Source: Chenopodium formosanum (Eukaryota; Streptophyta; Magnoliopsida; Caryophyllales; Amaranthaceae). Taken from it: DNA of 64,000 bases. Positions 35,441 through 48,371 of this stretch are shown piece by piece. The position numbers and the translations under genes were made by a program. The stretch is taken from contig CM044867.1 of the NCBI GenBank assembly GCA_024500155.1, positions 11,483,632-11,547,631 of the forward strand, read 5' to 3'. The notes under the pieces are model-generated. The model was given only the letters and a program-made list of their open reading frames with translations, did not search any database and was not told the DNA's origin. Every line of letters starts with the position of its first letter. The first letter of the stretch is position 1.

Positions 35441-37383
35441 CAAGTACGATCTTATTGCAAATTCAATTCATTTGTTTTAGAAAATTCATCAATCATGTAA
35501 GTTTTTGTTTATTTAGTTCAACTCGAGAGATGAAACATTGAGTCATCTAGTTTGGAAATGGTCATTGAGTTAATCCGATATTGTCATGTCAGGGTGGGGA
35601 GAAAGGCTAGGTATAGTAGTTTTTGCTACTCACTCTACTAGTAATCTAGTCTACCTTGTAATTAAACTTAATTGATGGATACATATATGTCCAATAGAGC
35701 TTGTAATGACCATTTTGAATTGCCTAAATAAATTCAATTCATTTGTTTCAGAAAATTCATCGATGTTATGTGGCCAAATTAAATCATTTTATTTTTGTCA
35801 AGTCTAAATCAAGCATTAAGTCATCGAATTGACCTTTGAATCTGGCTTTTTGGTTGATTAAATATACGATTTATGGTCGAGTGGGAAGGAAGGTATAGAA
35901 GAATTTGCTACTCTCTCTATACCTTCCTAGAAATGCAACCAACTTGATTGATAGGAACATACACATCCAAAAGAGTTGCATGTATGATTGGTGCTACTCA
36001 ACGATCTTGGTTACAAGTATACGAATTTATTCGTCTAATTGTTCTTGTTTATATTATGAGCAAAATATATACATGATCATTATTTGTCATGTATTGTTTG
36101 TGTGAAAGCCTACATTTTTACAACAAAATTGACCTTTGCATCGTATTACAGACGAAAATTGCAAAATTCCAGTAAACTTGAGCGCACTTATTATTGGTTG
36201 CCGTCGTATAACAAAATTTGCCATGTGATGTGGGGGATGATTGCATTTGCAGCTCCATTAACTTTAATAGCAACTAAAAAAGCCAAAAATAAATTCTAAG
36301 AAAATAAAAACATAGTAATCATAAAGTCACTGTCTAATAAAAAAAATTATTGGATGCACTACTTCAGTCATTCTTAATGATGTACGTGAACTAATCAATC
36401 ACATATATATACTCTATGCATTTCTATTTGATTAGATAGGCTCATTCGTTCTATCTTGTGACATTACATCCCATTTTCTCAAACAAAATACAATATCTCT
36501 TGTTTAACCCAATCATCACTACCTTCAATAATTTATTCTCTTATTCGATTTTTAAATTTATATGCAAGTATTGCGACATAATTCATATGATAGAAAGAAT
36601 TTTTTATTTTTTATTTTTTATTTATTTTTTTAATAAGAATTAAAGTAGATAATATGATAAAGTTGATGCCCAATAAAAATATCAGTACACATTGAAACAA
36701 CAAAAGTAGTAAACTCTCAATTTTATTACCATATATAGATTACACGGTGAGATTTTCAGGTCGGATTTCAAACAAGTTAGACGTGGTCGTTTAAGTATTT
36801 ATCAGAAAAATAGTAATTCTCTAATTCTGTTTAATAACCGTAATTTAAATCGATGTCATTTTTCATACCAAGGCAATATCACATACTCCATTGGATATAT
36901 TACCTTCGCTAATTATTATGTGCAACTTTCGAATATATAAGAGAATTGTAGGCAAACTAACGCGTGATATATGTGAAAATTTTCTTTAATTACAAGGTAC
37001 CCCGTAATGAACAGAGCCGCAAAAACAGAGTAATACAAAGGTGGATAAAATGTACATTACCAATCTTTACTTTTATTACTAGCAACTAATACTATAGTAT
37101 ATACTTCATGCACAGGAGTGAAAGAATCAACAGAAACCAGCTGAGCTTCATCTATATATCCAAAAAGCTACAAGCTGATTCCTCAAAACCTTTCCTTCTG
37201 TTTTTCTTAAGGTAAAAAGAAAAAAAGAAGTAAAAAAGATGGCCTGAATGTCCTTAATAAAAAAGGATTTCGAGCTCGATCTTTGCAAAATGAAGAATCT
37301 CCGGGGACTTATATGCAAACATCCCTCAGGTAGATTTCTTCGCGGACTAAAATAAAATAGGGTTTGTTTGCCAAATGAGATTC
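35441..37383. other. Intergenic and NCED 3' flank
   Basis: No coding support. The part from about 37383 back to 37000 is the likely 3' UTR and termination region of NCED on the - strand; no polyadenylation signal is decisive. Confidence 0.4.
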
Positions 37384-39171
37384 TTAAGCTTGCCTTTGTA
37401 AATCGTTAGCATTGATGAAAGTACCGTGGAATCCATAAGGAACCCTTGACGGAAGCTTGACTGTCGCAACCAGCTCTAAATCTGTGGCATTGACAATCTG
37501 CAACTCTGATGTCCAATTCATCTCGTCATGTACAAATGCGAGAATGTAACCGTCGTCTTCTCTTTCGGAATCAGCATTCCTAGGAAGAAACAGAGGCTCG
37601 CCGCCGTACTTATCATCTCCGTATATGAATTTCTTGACTTCTCCTGTGAATAGGTCAACCTTTGCGAACCCAGATACCTTCGGCCATGGCTCAGCAATGG
37701 CGAGGTACGCAAACTGGGTTTTACGCCCGAGTTTATTTTTATTCACCATACCGGCCTCCAGGTTCATTTTCTCTGAACTTGGGAGGATTTCGCGGCGTGT
37801 TGAGATTCCCGTTTTCCGATTTAATCTGATTTCTGATAGTACACTGGAGAGATTCTCGTCAGACTCGTTGAAAATAGAGTCTGCGGGAGTCATGCAGGAT
37901 CCGATCACTACCACCTCGTCGGTTTCGGGCTCCTCCCACGCATTCCACAGGTGAAAGCAGAAGCAATCGGGTACATCAATCCACTGAATTTCATCAGCGT
38001 TTTTTGCATACTTTGGTAGAATTCCAAACCTCGCAGTTTTCTCCTTATCAAAAACAACAGGAGAACCGCCACCTATCATCTCCTGAAGCTTAAACACAAC
38101 CTGAGAGTCAGGTATCACGATGTTATTCTCCGTGATTGCGAAATCGTGCATCATAGTGGCGGAGCCAAGGTCAATCTCAACATCAGAAGACTTGGTACCA
38201 TCAGCCCCGAACCAGAAATACTTCAAGTACGGCTTCTTGACAACATCATAGCTCAAAGCAAACATCTCCCCGGAAACCGGGTCTACCTTAGGATGCGCAA
38301 TCATAGTAGAGTTGAGCTGTCCATTGAAGTCGTAACGACCAACAGTTTTCAAGTCACCTGAAGAAGTAACCTTAACTTGATAAGGAAGGTCGTCTTCAGA
38401 CATAGCTAGGAGTCTGCCATTGAAGTAAACAACTCCGGCATTGGCAACCCCTATACCGTTATTTTGATCTAAAAGACCAAACAATGCACGAGAATAGAAT
38501 AATACAAGTCTTCCAATACCGGTATGACCATGAAGTTCACCAATTGCCTTGGGAAAAATGGGTCTGCCCAAAGCACGTTCTTGAACAAACCGATTAGTCT
38601 CAGTAAACCGGCAAGAGTAACTGGCTGAACCATCTGAATGGAACTTGACGGCGTGGATCATACCATCGCCATCAAAGAAGTGATGACCGGAAACCGGCTC
38701 GTACAACGGGTTAGCCCCGTTTCGTACGTATACACCCCGGATACATTCCGGAATCGCTCCGGTTACCGGAAGGTTCTGTTGAACAGGCTGTTCCGGAACC
38801 GGAGCGAAGTTTCCAGCTAGTTGGACTCTTGGGTCGGAGGTTTTAGGCAAAGGTTGTTCACTCTCATGAGAATTCAAGGCTTTCTCAACCATATCCAAGG
38901 CGGCCGCGGCCGCCTTTTGGAATGGATTCCATTGAGTTTTGGAAAATTTATTATTGTTATCTTTTGGTGATGTGAAAAAAGGGTCCCTAACCTCCTTAGG
39001 AAAAGTGGTAATTTTCTTGGGTGTTTGGGGTGTTGTTGTACTAGATGAACCTTTCTTTGGAGAGTCAAGTAAAGGTAATTGAAGTGAAGATTTTACCAAA
39101 TTAAATTGGGATTTTGATGAACCCATTTTTGGTTTTGGTAACACCCAATTGCTACTACTAGCAGTTGCCAT
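37384..39171 (-). CDS. NCED: 9-cis-epoxycarotenoid dioxygenase, chloroplastic
   Basis: A single uninterrupted 595-aa frame, intronless as NCED genes usually are. The enzyme cleaves 9-cis-violaxanthin or 9'-cis-neoxanthin at the 11,12 bond to xanthoxin, the committed step of abscisic-acid synthesis in plastids. Residues 1 to about 60 are Ser/Thr/Lys-rich, fitting a transit peptide. An amphipathic stretch around 84-99 (FQKAAAAALDMVEKAL) resembles the membrane-docking helix. The beta-propeller follows, with the four iron-binding histidines at H293 (STMIAHP), H342 (MMHDF), H407 (FHLWNAWEEP) and H582 (GFHGTF). RGVYVRNGANPLYEP and FFDGDGMIHAV are family signatures. The start follows a short CT/AG-rich leader; no upstream in-frame ATG competes. 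Closest to the NCED1/NCED3 drought-type group by overall look. No lesion seen. Confidence 0.97.
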   Translation of the reverse strand: MATASSSNWVLPKPKMGSSKSQFNLVKSSLQLPLLDSPKKGSSSTTTPQTPKKITTFPKEVRDPFFTSPKDNNNKFSKTQWNPFQKAAAAALDMVEKALNSHESEQPLPKTSDPRVQLAGNFAPVPEQPVQQNLPVTGAIPECIRGVYVRNGANPLYEPVSGHHFFDGDGMIHAVKFHSDGSASYSCRFTETNRFVQERALGRPIFPKAIGELHGHTGIGRLVLFYSRALFGLLDQNNGIGVANAGVVYFNGRLLAMSEDDLPYQVKVTSSGDLKTVGRYDFNGQLNSTMIAHPKVDPVSGEMFALSYDVVKKPYLKYFWFGADGTKSSDVEIDLGSATMMHDFAITENNIVIPDSQVVFKLQEMIGGGSPVVFDKEKTARFGILPKYAKNADEIQWIDVPDCFCFHLWNAWEEPETDEVVVIGSCMTPADSIFNESDENLSSVLSEIRLNRKTGISTRREILPSSEKMNLEAGMVNKNKLGRKTQFAYLAIAEPWPKVSGFAKVDLFTGEVKKFIYGDDKYGGEPLFLPRNADSEREDDGYILAFVHDEMNWTSELQIVNATDLELVATVKLPSRVPYGFHGTFINANDLQRQA

Positions 39172-39235
39172 GGTTTACCTCCTTTAACTCTTGCAATTTT
39201 TGCTCCAAATTTTTTTTGAGAGAAAAAATGTTGAG

Positions 39236-39332
39236 AATATATAAGAAGTTGAGTAGAAAGAATTATTTGAATTTGTGTTTAGTTTTTTAGGTTGAAAGGT
39301 GGGGAGAGAGAAAGGGGTAATATATAGGGAAG
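39236..39332 (-). promoter_or_regulatory. NCED core promoter (TATA candidates)
   Basis: Two TATA-like motifs precede the gene on the - strand: TATATATT at about 39236-39243, some 70 bases from the ATG, and CTATATATTA at about 39320-39329, some 150 bases away. The farther one leaves a more ordinary 5' UTR. Which is used cannot be told from sequence. Confidence 0.45.
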
Positions 39333-39375
39333 AAGAGGAGAAAAGGGGGCCCAATTAAGGCATGTAATAGATGAC

Positions 39376-39381
39376 CACGTG
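39376..39381. promoter_or_regulatory. G-box/ABRE-like element upstream of NCED
   Basis: CACGTG within CCACGTGT, about 205 bases upstream of the NCED ATG. G-box cores bind bZIP/bHLH factors and are common in drought- and ABA-responsive promoters. A role here is inference from position. Confidence 0.45.
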
Positions 39382-39981
39382 TTAGTCTATGCGATCAAAT
39401 GACTGATGCTATAAGTTTTATCAGGAGATGGGAAGAAAGGAAGGAGTGGGGGCTTAGCCTCTTTGGATTTTGACACGCTTACCCTTCCTTTTTTTGATTT
39501 TTAATTTTCTTTTTTCTTTTCACTCTATCTTTCCACTCTATTATACAAGTATGATTTGATGTGTATAATTTTCAAAATATATGGAACAACTAACCTTGTT
39601 TATTATCTAAGTTCAATTATTTATATTGATAATAATATAGAGTTTTCATTATTTTATGGTTTGTTATGCACTTTTTTGAAGTTGTGTTTCATGTGAATGT
39701 AATTTTAGGAGACACTTTCTCTATGTTTATTCTCCCCACTTGTATGTATCTTAATATCCATATACAACTAATAGATTCAACAATGAGGATCGTCTTTTGC
39801 TTTTAGACTATTAGCATGTTGATTTATCTAAGTTAATTATTATATCCCGTTTTATATACTTATTTTTTAACTAAAGTATACTCGTGCAAATGCAAGGAAT
39901 ATTATCATACGGAAACATTAGGAAAACTATTGGTATAGGTACTCACTTTTATAATTGAGTGTTAGGATATGAGAGATAATC

Positions 39982-40428
39982 TCATAAACGGGCATGGGCC
40001 ACACCTATCACAGCTGTCCACTTTATGCAACCAAGGGGGTTCCAACTCAAAACCAAATGGCAATGAGGGGATGGAGTAGCTCCTTAACTCTTTCAATATG
40101 GGACAACACTTTCACTCACGTTTACTCATAGGCTCAACACCCTCCCTCTCGATACCATAATCTAGTCCAGATCATAACACAATCTAACCTGACTCTAATA
40201 CCATGATAAACGGGTCTGGGCTACACCCGTCACAACTGTCCACCATATACAACCAAGGAGGTTCCAACTCAAAATCATATGGCAATGAGGGGAGTAGCCC
40301 CTTAGCCTTATCAAGTGGATACAACGTTCTTATTTCTTTAATGTGGAATACACTTCCCAATACTTTTATACTCTTCCAATATGGGACAACACTTTCACTC
40401 AAATGTGGGTTTGCTCATGGGCTCAACA
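39982..40428 (-). mobile_element. TRIM (miniature LTR retrotransposon)
   Basis: Two related terminal repeats, 39982-40139 and 40204-40428, share AAACGGG, GTTCCAACTCAAAA, GGCAATGAGGGG, ATGGGACAACACTTTCACTC and end in GGCTCAACA. The left repeat lacks an internal segment of about 65 bp. Between them, read on the - strand, are TGGTATTAGAGTC directly beside the right repeat (tRNA-Met-type primer site, 40191-40203) and GAGAGGGAGGG beside the left repeat (polypurine tract, 40140-40150). The flanks TAATC and TAATG are a 5-bp duplication with one change. Only about 64 bp lie between the repeats and nothing is encoded. Confidence 0.75.
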
Positions 40429-40468
40429 TAATGTTTATCTTTCTCTTTAAAATTGACCGTAAATAATA

Positions 40469-40704
40469 CTTCCTTCATTTTCTCTTAAATGCAACACACC
40501 TTATAGGCACACATATTAAGAAAAAATTTATGTAACATAAATAGACAAATTAATCAAAATAATTTATACATACACAGTACCTAACCTTTCTTTAACCTTA
40601 GTGTTAATTTTTTTATTTTTTTTTTTTATAAAGTAACTCCTTTACCTAATCAACTCCTAAAAAAAACGTCTAAAAAATGTGTTGCATTTAAATAAAAATA
40701 GAGG
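40469..40704. mobile_element. Diverged Stowaway-like MITE
   Basis: Begins CTTCCTTCATTTTCTCTTAA after TA; both ends lead to AAATGCAACACA in inverse orientation (left about 40485, right about 40678). Right boundary approximate. Confidence 0.5.
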
Positions 40705-41014
40705 TTTGGTCTGAGTTATAAAATTTTTACTTCGCTTATTGCATTTAAATTTTTTAATTTTTTTAATTTTTTTTTTTAAAAAAGATATTAATAAGTGGGC
40801 TTATGAGATTTAAATCAACATGAATAGTCCAATCATATTGTAAACTAATATGTAAATAAACACATTGACAATCAACATTATTGTTTATCGAACACCATGA
40901 AAACACAAATGAAAAGGTGCTTAAGAAAAAAATGTATACGAGTATATTGCTGTTAAAAATTAAGTACTAGTAGGGTTAAAAAAATATATAAATTTTTTTG
41001 TAAGCATGTTACAC

Positions 41015-41262
41015 CTAGTAGTATGGAAAAGAGGGGGGGGGGGATTGAATTTTTTTTTTTTTTTTTTTTATCGATAAATCGTACTCCGATCTTTTATTTC
41101 TATACTCAATTACTCGTACGACATATATAGACTTCAAATATATTGTATTAAAATTAGTGAGAGGTTTAAAAAAAATTGAATAGAGTAAGAAAGATGATGT
41201 AAAATAATGGATGAGTACGTATATATAAAGAGCAAATGAAAAAAAAAAAAAAAAAAAAATCA
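41015..41262. repeat. Poly(G), poly(T) and poly(A) tracts
   Basis: A G-run (41032-41042), a T-run (41050-41069) and an A-run (about 41238-41259) sit close together, with TCGATAAATCG and ACTCGTAC words in between. No clear element assigned. Confidence 0.5.
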
Positions 41263-41450
41263 TGGAAGTAAGAGAGTTTAAGATGTTTGAAAATGTATAA
41301 TTATTTTTTGATTAAGGGGGTAAGATGATAAAACTAGCCTACCTAATTGTAGAATGTCATACCATTAGAATAAAATAAATGTACAAAGAAAGTATGTGTG
41401 AATTTGTAAAAGTTACGAGATATAATTTTCAATAAATATATACAAACTTT

Positions 41451-41794
41451 GGGCATGTTCACATTTACTGAACTAAGCTGAACTGAACTGAACTAACTGA
41501 TTGGAGCTGAACTAAACTGATTGGAGCTAAACTGAACTGAATTGAGCTTAAATGAATATTTTATGTGAGAGGGAAATTAAGAGCTGAACTGAACTGAACT
41601 GAACTGATTGGAGCTGAACTGAACTGAACTGAACTAATTGGAGCTGAACTGAACTGAACTGAAATTAAATAAATATGAACAGACCCTAAATTGAAATGAA
41701 TATTTTATGAAAGAGGGAAATAGGAGCTGAACTGAACTGATTGGAGCTGAACTGAAATGAAATGAACTGAAATTAAGTAAATATGAACAGGCCC
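41451..41794 (+). mobile_element. Pentamer MITE, copy 3 (extended)
   Basis: Ends GGGCATGTTCACATTTACT and, inverted, GGGCCTGTTCATATTTACT; flanks TTT on both sides. At about 41675-41687 there is an internal end-like word (AATATGAACAGACCC followed by TAA), so this copy looks like one full element plus a partial second one. 344 bp. Confidence 0.75.
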
Positions 41795-43073
41795 TTTAAG
41801 CTTATTATAAAATAAATAGTAAGTATTTATTTACTTATAAGATTTCAATATACAAATATCCATACAAATATACATACAAATATACAAATACAAACATTAG
41901 GATGATAAAAAGAAATAGACCTATAAACAATTTTTATTTATCCGCAATTTATGTAACAAATTTCAGGAAAAAAAATCACGTGAGATAGTAGTGTTGGAGA
42001 AGATAGAATGATAGAAAGAGAGAAAAAGACATTCTCCTTTTTACACGAAAGTGATAGAGTTTGGTCCATTTCAAAGTGATATAATTGGTCCATTAACAGA
42101 GCTACGGGTCGAATATAATTGGTCCATTACCATTTACTTGCATAATAAAATTTCTGTTTATTTTTTTTTTAATTAAAAAAAATTAATTATTGTAATTAGC
42201 TTTACGAGTAAAAGTAATAATAAAACGTATATCTCCTAAAATGTAAATAAAGTAGGTCATGTATACCTTCATAGGTAACCCTTATATTGTAAGATGGTTT
42301 AAAGTCGTAATTTTGAGAAAGAAGTAATTGGAGGTCGTTGATATATGGAGAGGACGCTTGGATAAAGTTTTGGGAGTAAGATTTGAAAACTTTACATACC
42401 TTTATTTTATTTTTATTTATTCTTTTATTTTTGTATATGAGTTTAATTAACAGAATAAATGATTACAAATTATGGAATAAGTTCATCAAGCTAAGCTAAT
42501 CAAAGGAGCTTTACTAGCTAGTTAAAGGATTAAGTACCTTTATCATTCATACAGAAAATACCTTCATAACAAAAACTTTATTAAATTAACGGTTTTTATT
42601 TATTAATATTTTTTGGTGAAAACGAACACTACATTATCAGATAGAGAAAGCATATACGTAGTATTTGATTTTTCATCTTCCACACCAACCCCTTCTATAC
42701 TTAATTGTCAATTGAACGCCAAATCGAATCCATAATATTGTATCAAACTTTCATAGTTGATTTTCAGATAATACATGCATGTAGGAGTATAAATTAAGGA
42801 GTAGTTTTCCAATTAATGTTGCAAACGATTAAAATTATGAAGAGTCAATGTTACAACAATGACCAATTGTTAGGTGTCGTTCATTTGTGATAAAATCATT
42901 GAAATACCACTTTTAATTGACCATTACTAATTCTAAGTTGGACCTTGGTTCTAAAAGCTGATGTTATATATATCAACACAACAACACTCCACTTGTAAGA
43001 GTCATATATATCTAATATAATTAAACTGTAATTAATTCCTACCACCATCGCCTTTTATTCGAAGTAATACTTA

Positions 43074-43305
43074 GGGCATGTTCTCTTACGTTAAAATTCA
43101 GTTCAGTTCAGTTCAGTTCATTTCAGTTCAGTTCAGTTCAGCTCATACTTTCCTTCTCTTATAAAATATTCAATTCAGTTCAGTTCAATTCAGTTAAGTT
43201 CAGCTGAGTTCAGTTCAGTTCGATTCAGTTTAGTTCAGTTCAGCTGAGTTCAGTTCTGTTCAGTTCGGTTCAGTTCAGCTAAGTTCGGTCAATGAGAACA
43301 GGCCC
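43074..43305 (-). mobile_element. Pentamer MITE, copy 4
   Basis: TTA on each side (43071-43073, 43306-43308); ends GGGCATGTTCTC and, inverted, GGGCCTGTTCTC. The interior is (TTCAG)n with a CTTATAAAATATTCAATTCAG core, i.e. opposite orientation to copy 2. 232 bp. Confidence 0.85.
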
Positions 43306-43973
43306 TTAGTGTCCTAATACAAACATAAAAAAAAATTATTTTTTGGATTCAACTATTGAAGTAAAAAATATATTTTTGAAATTATATGAACGTGTAAAAC
43401 TATATACTCTATAGATGAGATCTCTTAAGTTGTGTTCATTAATGAGATGAATGTAGTCACTTAAAAATGGTATCCTTAAAAAAAGTTTGAATAAATTTAA
43501 TATTCTTAATATCCTTATCTTTTAAAAAGTATGAGAACACACTTTAAATAGTGTGAGAGTAATTATTATCCATAAAAAATGTGTTTACCTAATTGTAAGC
43601 ATGTTTTGTAAGATTTTTTTTTTTTTTTTGGTTTTTTTTTTTTTATTCTTCTTCTTTAACAGATTTAATTTAACTATTACCGTTACTAATTGTTTGGTTA
43701 GAATTGAAGTTTGCATTAGGTAGGTAACAATTACTATTATCCATGGGTAATAGATTCTACCCATTTAATTTGTTACCTCTCTAAAACCTAAGGTAACAAT
43801 TATCCTTACCCTCCTCAAACAAATAGAAAGGAAGGTAGGTTTAAGTGTTTCCTTTCCATGATTAAACCATTTTTAAAAAAAAAGAAAAAAAAAAAGAAAA
43901 AGAAAAAGAAAGAGAAAGAGAGTTTATCACAGTCCATTTTCAATTTTTATATCAATGTCCCCTAACTTTATAT

Positions 43974-44724
43974 TGTAGGAGTTTATAGGTACTACGCAGC
44001 GGAAATAACATATATGAATCATATTCAATAAAGTACCTAATCCCAAGAATCGCATGCATAACACACAAGACACATAATCATACCTTTGAAGCGTGAATTC
44101 CACGAAGCTATTCGACAGGCAAATCAGGGAGAGAATAGAGCCCCAAGTGTTGCTCCTCTACTTAGTCCACGAGATTCGAACGAGCCGTCCACCAATACTA
44201 GATTGGTCGAGTGATTGAGGAAAACCGCAATCACCACCTTTTCGGACAACCGACCACCGCACGAACCACCACCACCACGAGACACCACCGTGCGCCGGGA
44301 GGAGGAGAGAGCCGTGAGAGAGGGAGTATGAGAGGGGGGTTGGTTTCGTGTTTGCTAATTAGGGTTTGATCTAATGATCAGTTAATTCCTTCTCTCGTGC
44401 AAACCTAGGCACCTAGTCTATTTATAATCTCATTATAATTAGACTAGGGCACGAAGCCCAATAGCCTCTCAAAGCCCCATATGGCCGGCCACCTAGAGAG
44501 ATGAGGCCCATGATGGGCCTCGTCCTCTAATGCTCGATCTAGCCCCTTTGTGTGACCTCATAGGATCCGTCCAATTGGGCTTTGGCCTATTTTACTAGTC
44601 CAAAGATCGTAAGTACCTCTAGCTATGGCAAAACGACGACCCAAATGTCCGGACTTAATTATCTCCATAATTTGATCCAATTATACATCTAGTAATTGCA
44701 CACGACGAAGACATAACTCCTTCA
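43974..44724 (-). repeat. 3' LTR of the copia element
   Basis: 751 bp, TGTAGGAGTTTATAGG to ATAACTCCTTCA in + strand orientation. Differs from the other LTR at 44556 (C here, T at 52249). Confidence 0.95.
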
Positions 44725-44735
44725 ATCTCCCACTT
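44725..44735 (-). other. Polypurine tract of the copia element
   Basis: On the - strand AAGTGGGAGAT lies directly beside the 3' LTR, where plus-strand DNA synthesis is primed. Confidence 0.7.
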
Positions 44736-45899
44736 GTCTGAGACAAGGGTGCAATATTCAAATTCCTTAAGTCAATGTATATGTCGATTTGATAATATGA
44801 TTGCATCACATGTCGAGATCATATTAATCTACAAATCATTTCTTGAAATCTGAGTTAGAATTACAAAACCAAATGATTACTGAGTAATGCATTTGAACGC
44901 GGCCACGTATTTTCTGAATTCTCCCTCTTCAAGCGGCCATGACACATTTCCTAATTTAATAGGTAGACTCTATCCAATCTTGTGGCAACAAGCCTCCCAC
45001 TCAACTTCTGATATAACCGGGAAACATCCTTTATAATCTCCAGTTACGGGCAGACGTTTGAATGTACCACAGTTACAACATCCATTGAATGAAATCAATG
45101 TTCCACTCATGTCAAAGGAATCCACTAATATATACGGAAGCTCTATACTTGAACTTCTAAGTAGGTCAATAGTTCGATCATGCATCATTCATGCATATCC
45201 AAGTGATTGATCAAGCATCACTATGCCCCTATAGCCCATGAAACCGAGCTATCCAATCAATCTTACATGCTAGTCCATTTATTGAAATCATTTATGTCCA
45301 CTTTAATGATTTCGAACTAGGAACTTAAATAATATATAGATTTTGTTCACCTGTGGAGTTTCATACACCAGATCTGCATCGAATGCACAACCTGATGAGC
45401 CCATCAATCCACAATTATTTTTGGACATTTTATTTAATTTCAAAACCATAATTAAATAAGAGAAATAATAATTTCTGTTTTAAACATAATTCTGCAAATT
45501 GATGTATTTTCTCATGTAATATGTTTCCACAAACATACACAACTTAAAATTACATGATTTGCTTCAATCCAAGACTTTAATATGACTCTCATACCTTTGT
45601 CTATGGAAGGGGTTTAGTGATTTCTCACTCATAATAAAACTTCGCAGAACGTGACCTTCCGCCGGTCAATGATCTCATAACTGAGGCGATATTTTATATC
45701 CATTTGTTTGGATTTGTAATGTGACCCTGGCTCCTTTGTTCTTGGGCAAAAGTAACCATTTAGTCATATGACATTTTAATCCGAACTTCCTCTAAAACTA
45801 TCCGACTATAGCTTAATACACATATTCTGACATTGAGCATGCAATAGTGCTCTGCTTTGAACTTTTCAAGCTCACTGTACTTCTCCATACTGACAAAAT
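44736..45899 (-). other. Copia 3' internal region, no ORF
   Basis: Between the recognisable RNase H remnant and the polypurine tract. Short frames only, with no domain recognised. Likely 3' untranslated and decayed coding sequence. Confidence 0.4.
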
Positions 45900-48350
45900 T
45901 GTGCGTCTAGATCAAAATCTAGAGTCATCTTACCTGTTTGGAGAGAACTCGCATTCGTAAAACTTTTGACAAACTTGTTTACCTTTAACACCATAAACTA
46001 GACAAATTCCTTTAGTGCTTCTCAAGTACTCAAGGATTTGTTCTTGGTGACTTTCCGTATGCTTATTCTGTATTTGCTTGAAACTTGCTACACATGCACA
46101 AGTCATATGTAACAAATTGTTTTGTACATTTCATGGCATATGTAATGGTCCCTTTTGCAAAAGCATTAGGTCCACTGCCTTTGCAACTCAACTCAACTAG
46201 CTTTTAAGGCACTGAGTTTTACTGAGTGTAAAACCATGAAACATGGGAAGAGATCCTCTCTTAGAATCTTGCATCTTGAACTCGTCAAGAACCTTATCAA
46301 CATAAGTCTCTTGATTAGGCCCAGTCATCCTTCAAGATTCACTTTGTGGATTTTGATTCCCAATATGTACTCAACATCTCCTAAGTCTCCCATATAGAAA
46401 CAATCTTTCTAACCATTGCTTGACTTATTCAAGCATTGATATATCGTTTCATATGAACTGTATGTCAACTACATACTAGACTAAGAAGACCAATTGCTCC
46501 CACTAAACTTCTTGTTTGTACAAGATTTCTTTTCATTCTTCCAAGGTAATCAAACTGTTTGATTTCCTAATGAATATTTCAACTCCTTAATGCTTATTTC
46601 AATCCATAAATGAATTTCTGAAGTTTGCAAAACTTTCTAGGAATTTCTGGAATTCAAAAACTTAAGTTGTATCATATACATCCCATCCGTCAAGAACATT
46701 TCATGAATGTGATTTTGATTTCCATAACTAGAAATAATCCGAATAGGCTTACATGACTAATAGGTTTGACCCTATTTGTAAGACTATCATGGACTAGCAC
46801 ATCTTTACAGACATGGAGTCCATTCTGGATTTCTTAGCCTTAAGCCATTTCCTGAGTTGGCACTTGTCCAAAGCTTGCTTGTAGGTATGGATTCCAACCA
46901 TTCCAATAGGAAAATTTTAGAATCCACCTTTTACTAGAATTCCAACAAACTGTTTGTTTTAATCCTAAGTAACCTACGATGGGTGTGAGCGACAATAGAA
47001 TTATTCTCTTCAACTCATTGAAGCATTTCATTCTAGTAGGACGATAGAAGTCTCGCTAGTTGAATTAGCTTGCTTCGACACATGTTTGTTCAAATTAGCT
47101 GATTTCATGCGCATTCGTCTCTGATGTAGTGTTATCTACATCCCTTTGTTGCTCGTCTCGAATCTCATCGAGATCTAACTTTACTCCCACTTGGCTTTGT
47201 AGGAAGACATTTCTTGCTATAAAGACACTATCGCGAGCAACAAACATTTTGTTTTACGCGATTGTAGGAATAATACCTCTGATTTAGGGTTTATTATGTC
47301 ATCTTTGTAAACATTTTACATAAATTTCATATTCCCTCAATCCTGTTTAGAAAAGATTATTTTGGAACATTTCCAGTCTTTCTACTGCTTTGGTGAAGTT
47401 TCTGTTTAGTATATTCGCAATTGTTGTTGTTCTAATGCATATCCTCAAAACGATATTTGTAAATCATTAAATCTTGGATCGAACCATGACAAGCAAAGTT
47501 TGATTCCTGCTTTATACATACATTTTAATTGTAATGTTCCTGGATTGTGAACTAATTCAACAATTCCTTTAGATGATCATTTGTTTTGAGTTAAATATTT
47601 ATTACAACAATCATATTGTGGTGCTAAATTGTTTATCTCAAACTTGATTTTACATTTCACTTTTGGAATTTTGAACATTTCAATGATTCCAACTTTTATT
47701 TCATTAAGTAATTATCGACATATTTGCTTAAATCGTTAATAAGAGCAATGAAATAGTTAAATCCTTTTGCTATATCTTGAACTTATGGTACACACACATC
47801 ATATGTTTGTGTTCCAAAAGGTCATTTTAGCTCTTTTACCCTTTCAACTAAAAGGTAACTTGGTCATTATACCTTATCAAGCATGACTTCTAATTCTTAA
47901 GTGATTCATAATCATATAAGAGTAAGAGTCCATCCAAAACTTTGGATGTGCAAATGGTTTATGTGACCTAACTTTACTTTGTTATAAGTATGTTTTCTTT
48001 GAATCATCTAAATTTACTTTGTGATCTACATATATCAATGTCATAAATAAAATTAACTCATATCTAGCAAAATGAAAACAATTTATTACCTTGGTCATGG
48101 ATCAACATTTGTCCAAGCCAAGTAAAACAAATCAGTATTCAAAACAAGAAAACCGAAATATTGTCTCATCAAAAACTGGAAATAGTTCTAAATGTCATGA
48201 TAAACTAATCAGAAATTAAAACTATGAAGCTATCTCTGGCCACTCAAATACTCCTAGTGCACCTTCAAGCTCCATCTCCATGCTAGCTTCACTTGCTTGC
48301 AGTTCCTGTGCAACATCATAATGTTAAGCACTGCAACTTGGTATCACATA
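45900..48350 (-). pseudogene. Decayed copia pol (integrase, RT, RNase H remnants)
   Basis: Fragments recognisable on the - strand in the right order: an integrase-core piece KGFNYFIALINDLSKY (about 47740-47700), an integrase-RT linker with MFVARDSVFIARNVF and LDLDEIRDEQQRDVDN (about 47253-47100), an RT piece FKMQDSKRG...HGFTLSKTQC (about 46285-46215), GTITYAMKCTKQF (about 46150-46110), and an RNase H-proximal piece QILEYLRSTKGICLVYG (about 46045-45995). Spacers expected between them are missing or frame-broken and stops occur throughout. No active protease, integrase or RT could be made. Confidence 0.75.
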
Positions 48351-48371
48351 CCTTAGTGAAAGTTAAAATGA

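Noticed and set aside
37625..39068. Several frames of 60-109 aa on both strands within NCED
   Set aside because: Shadows of the 595-aa NCED frame in other frames.
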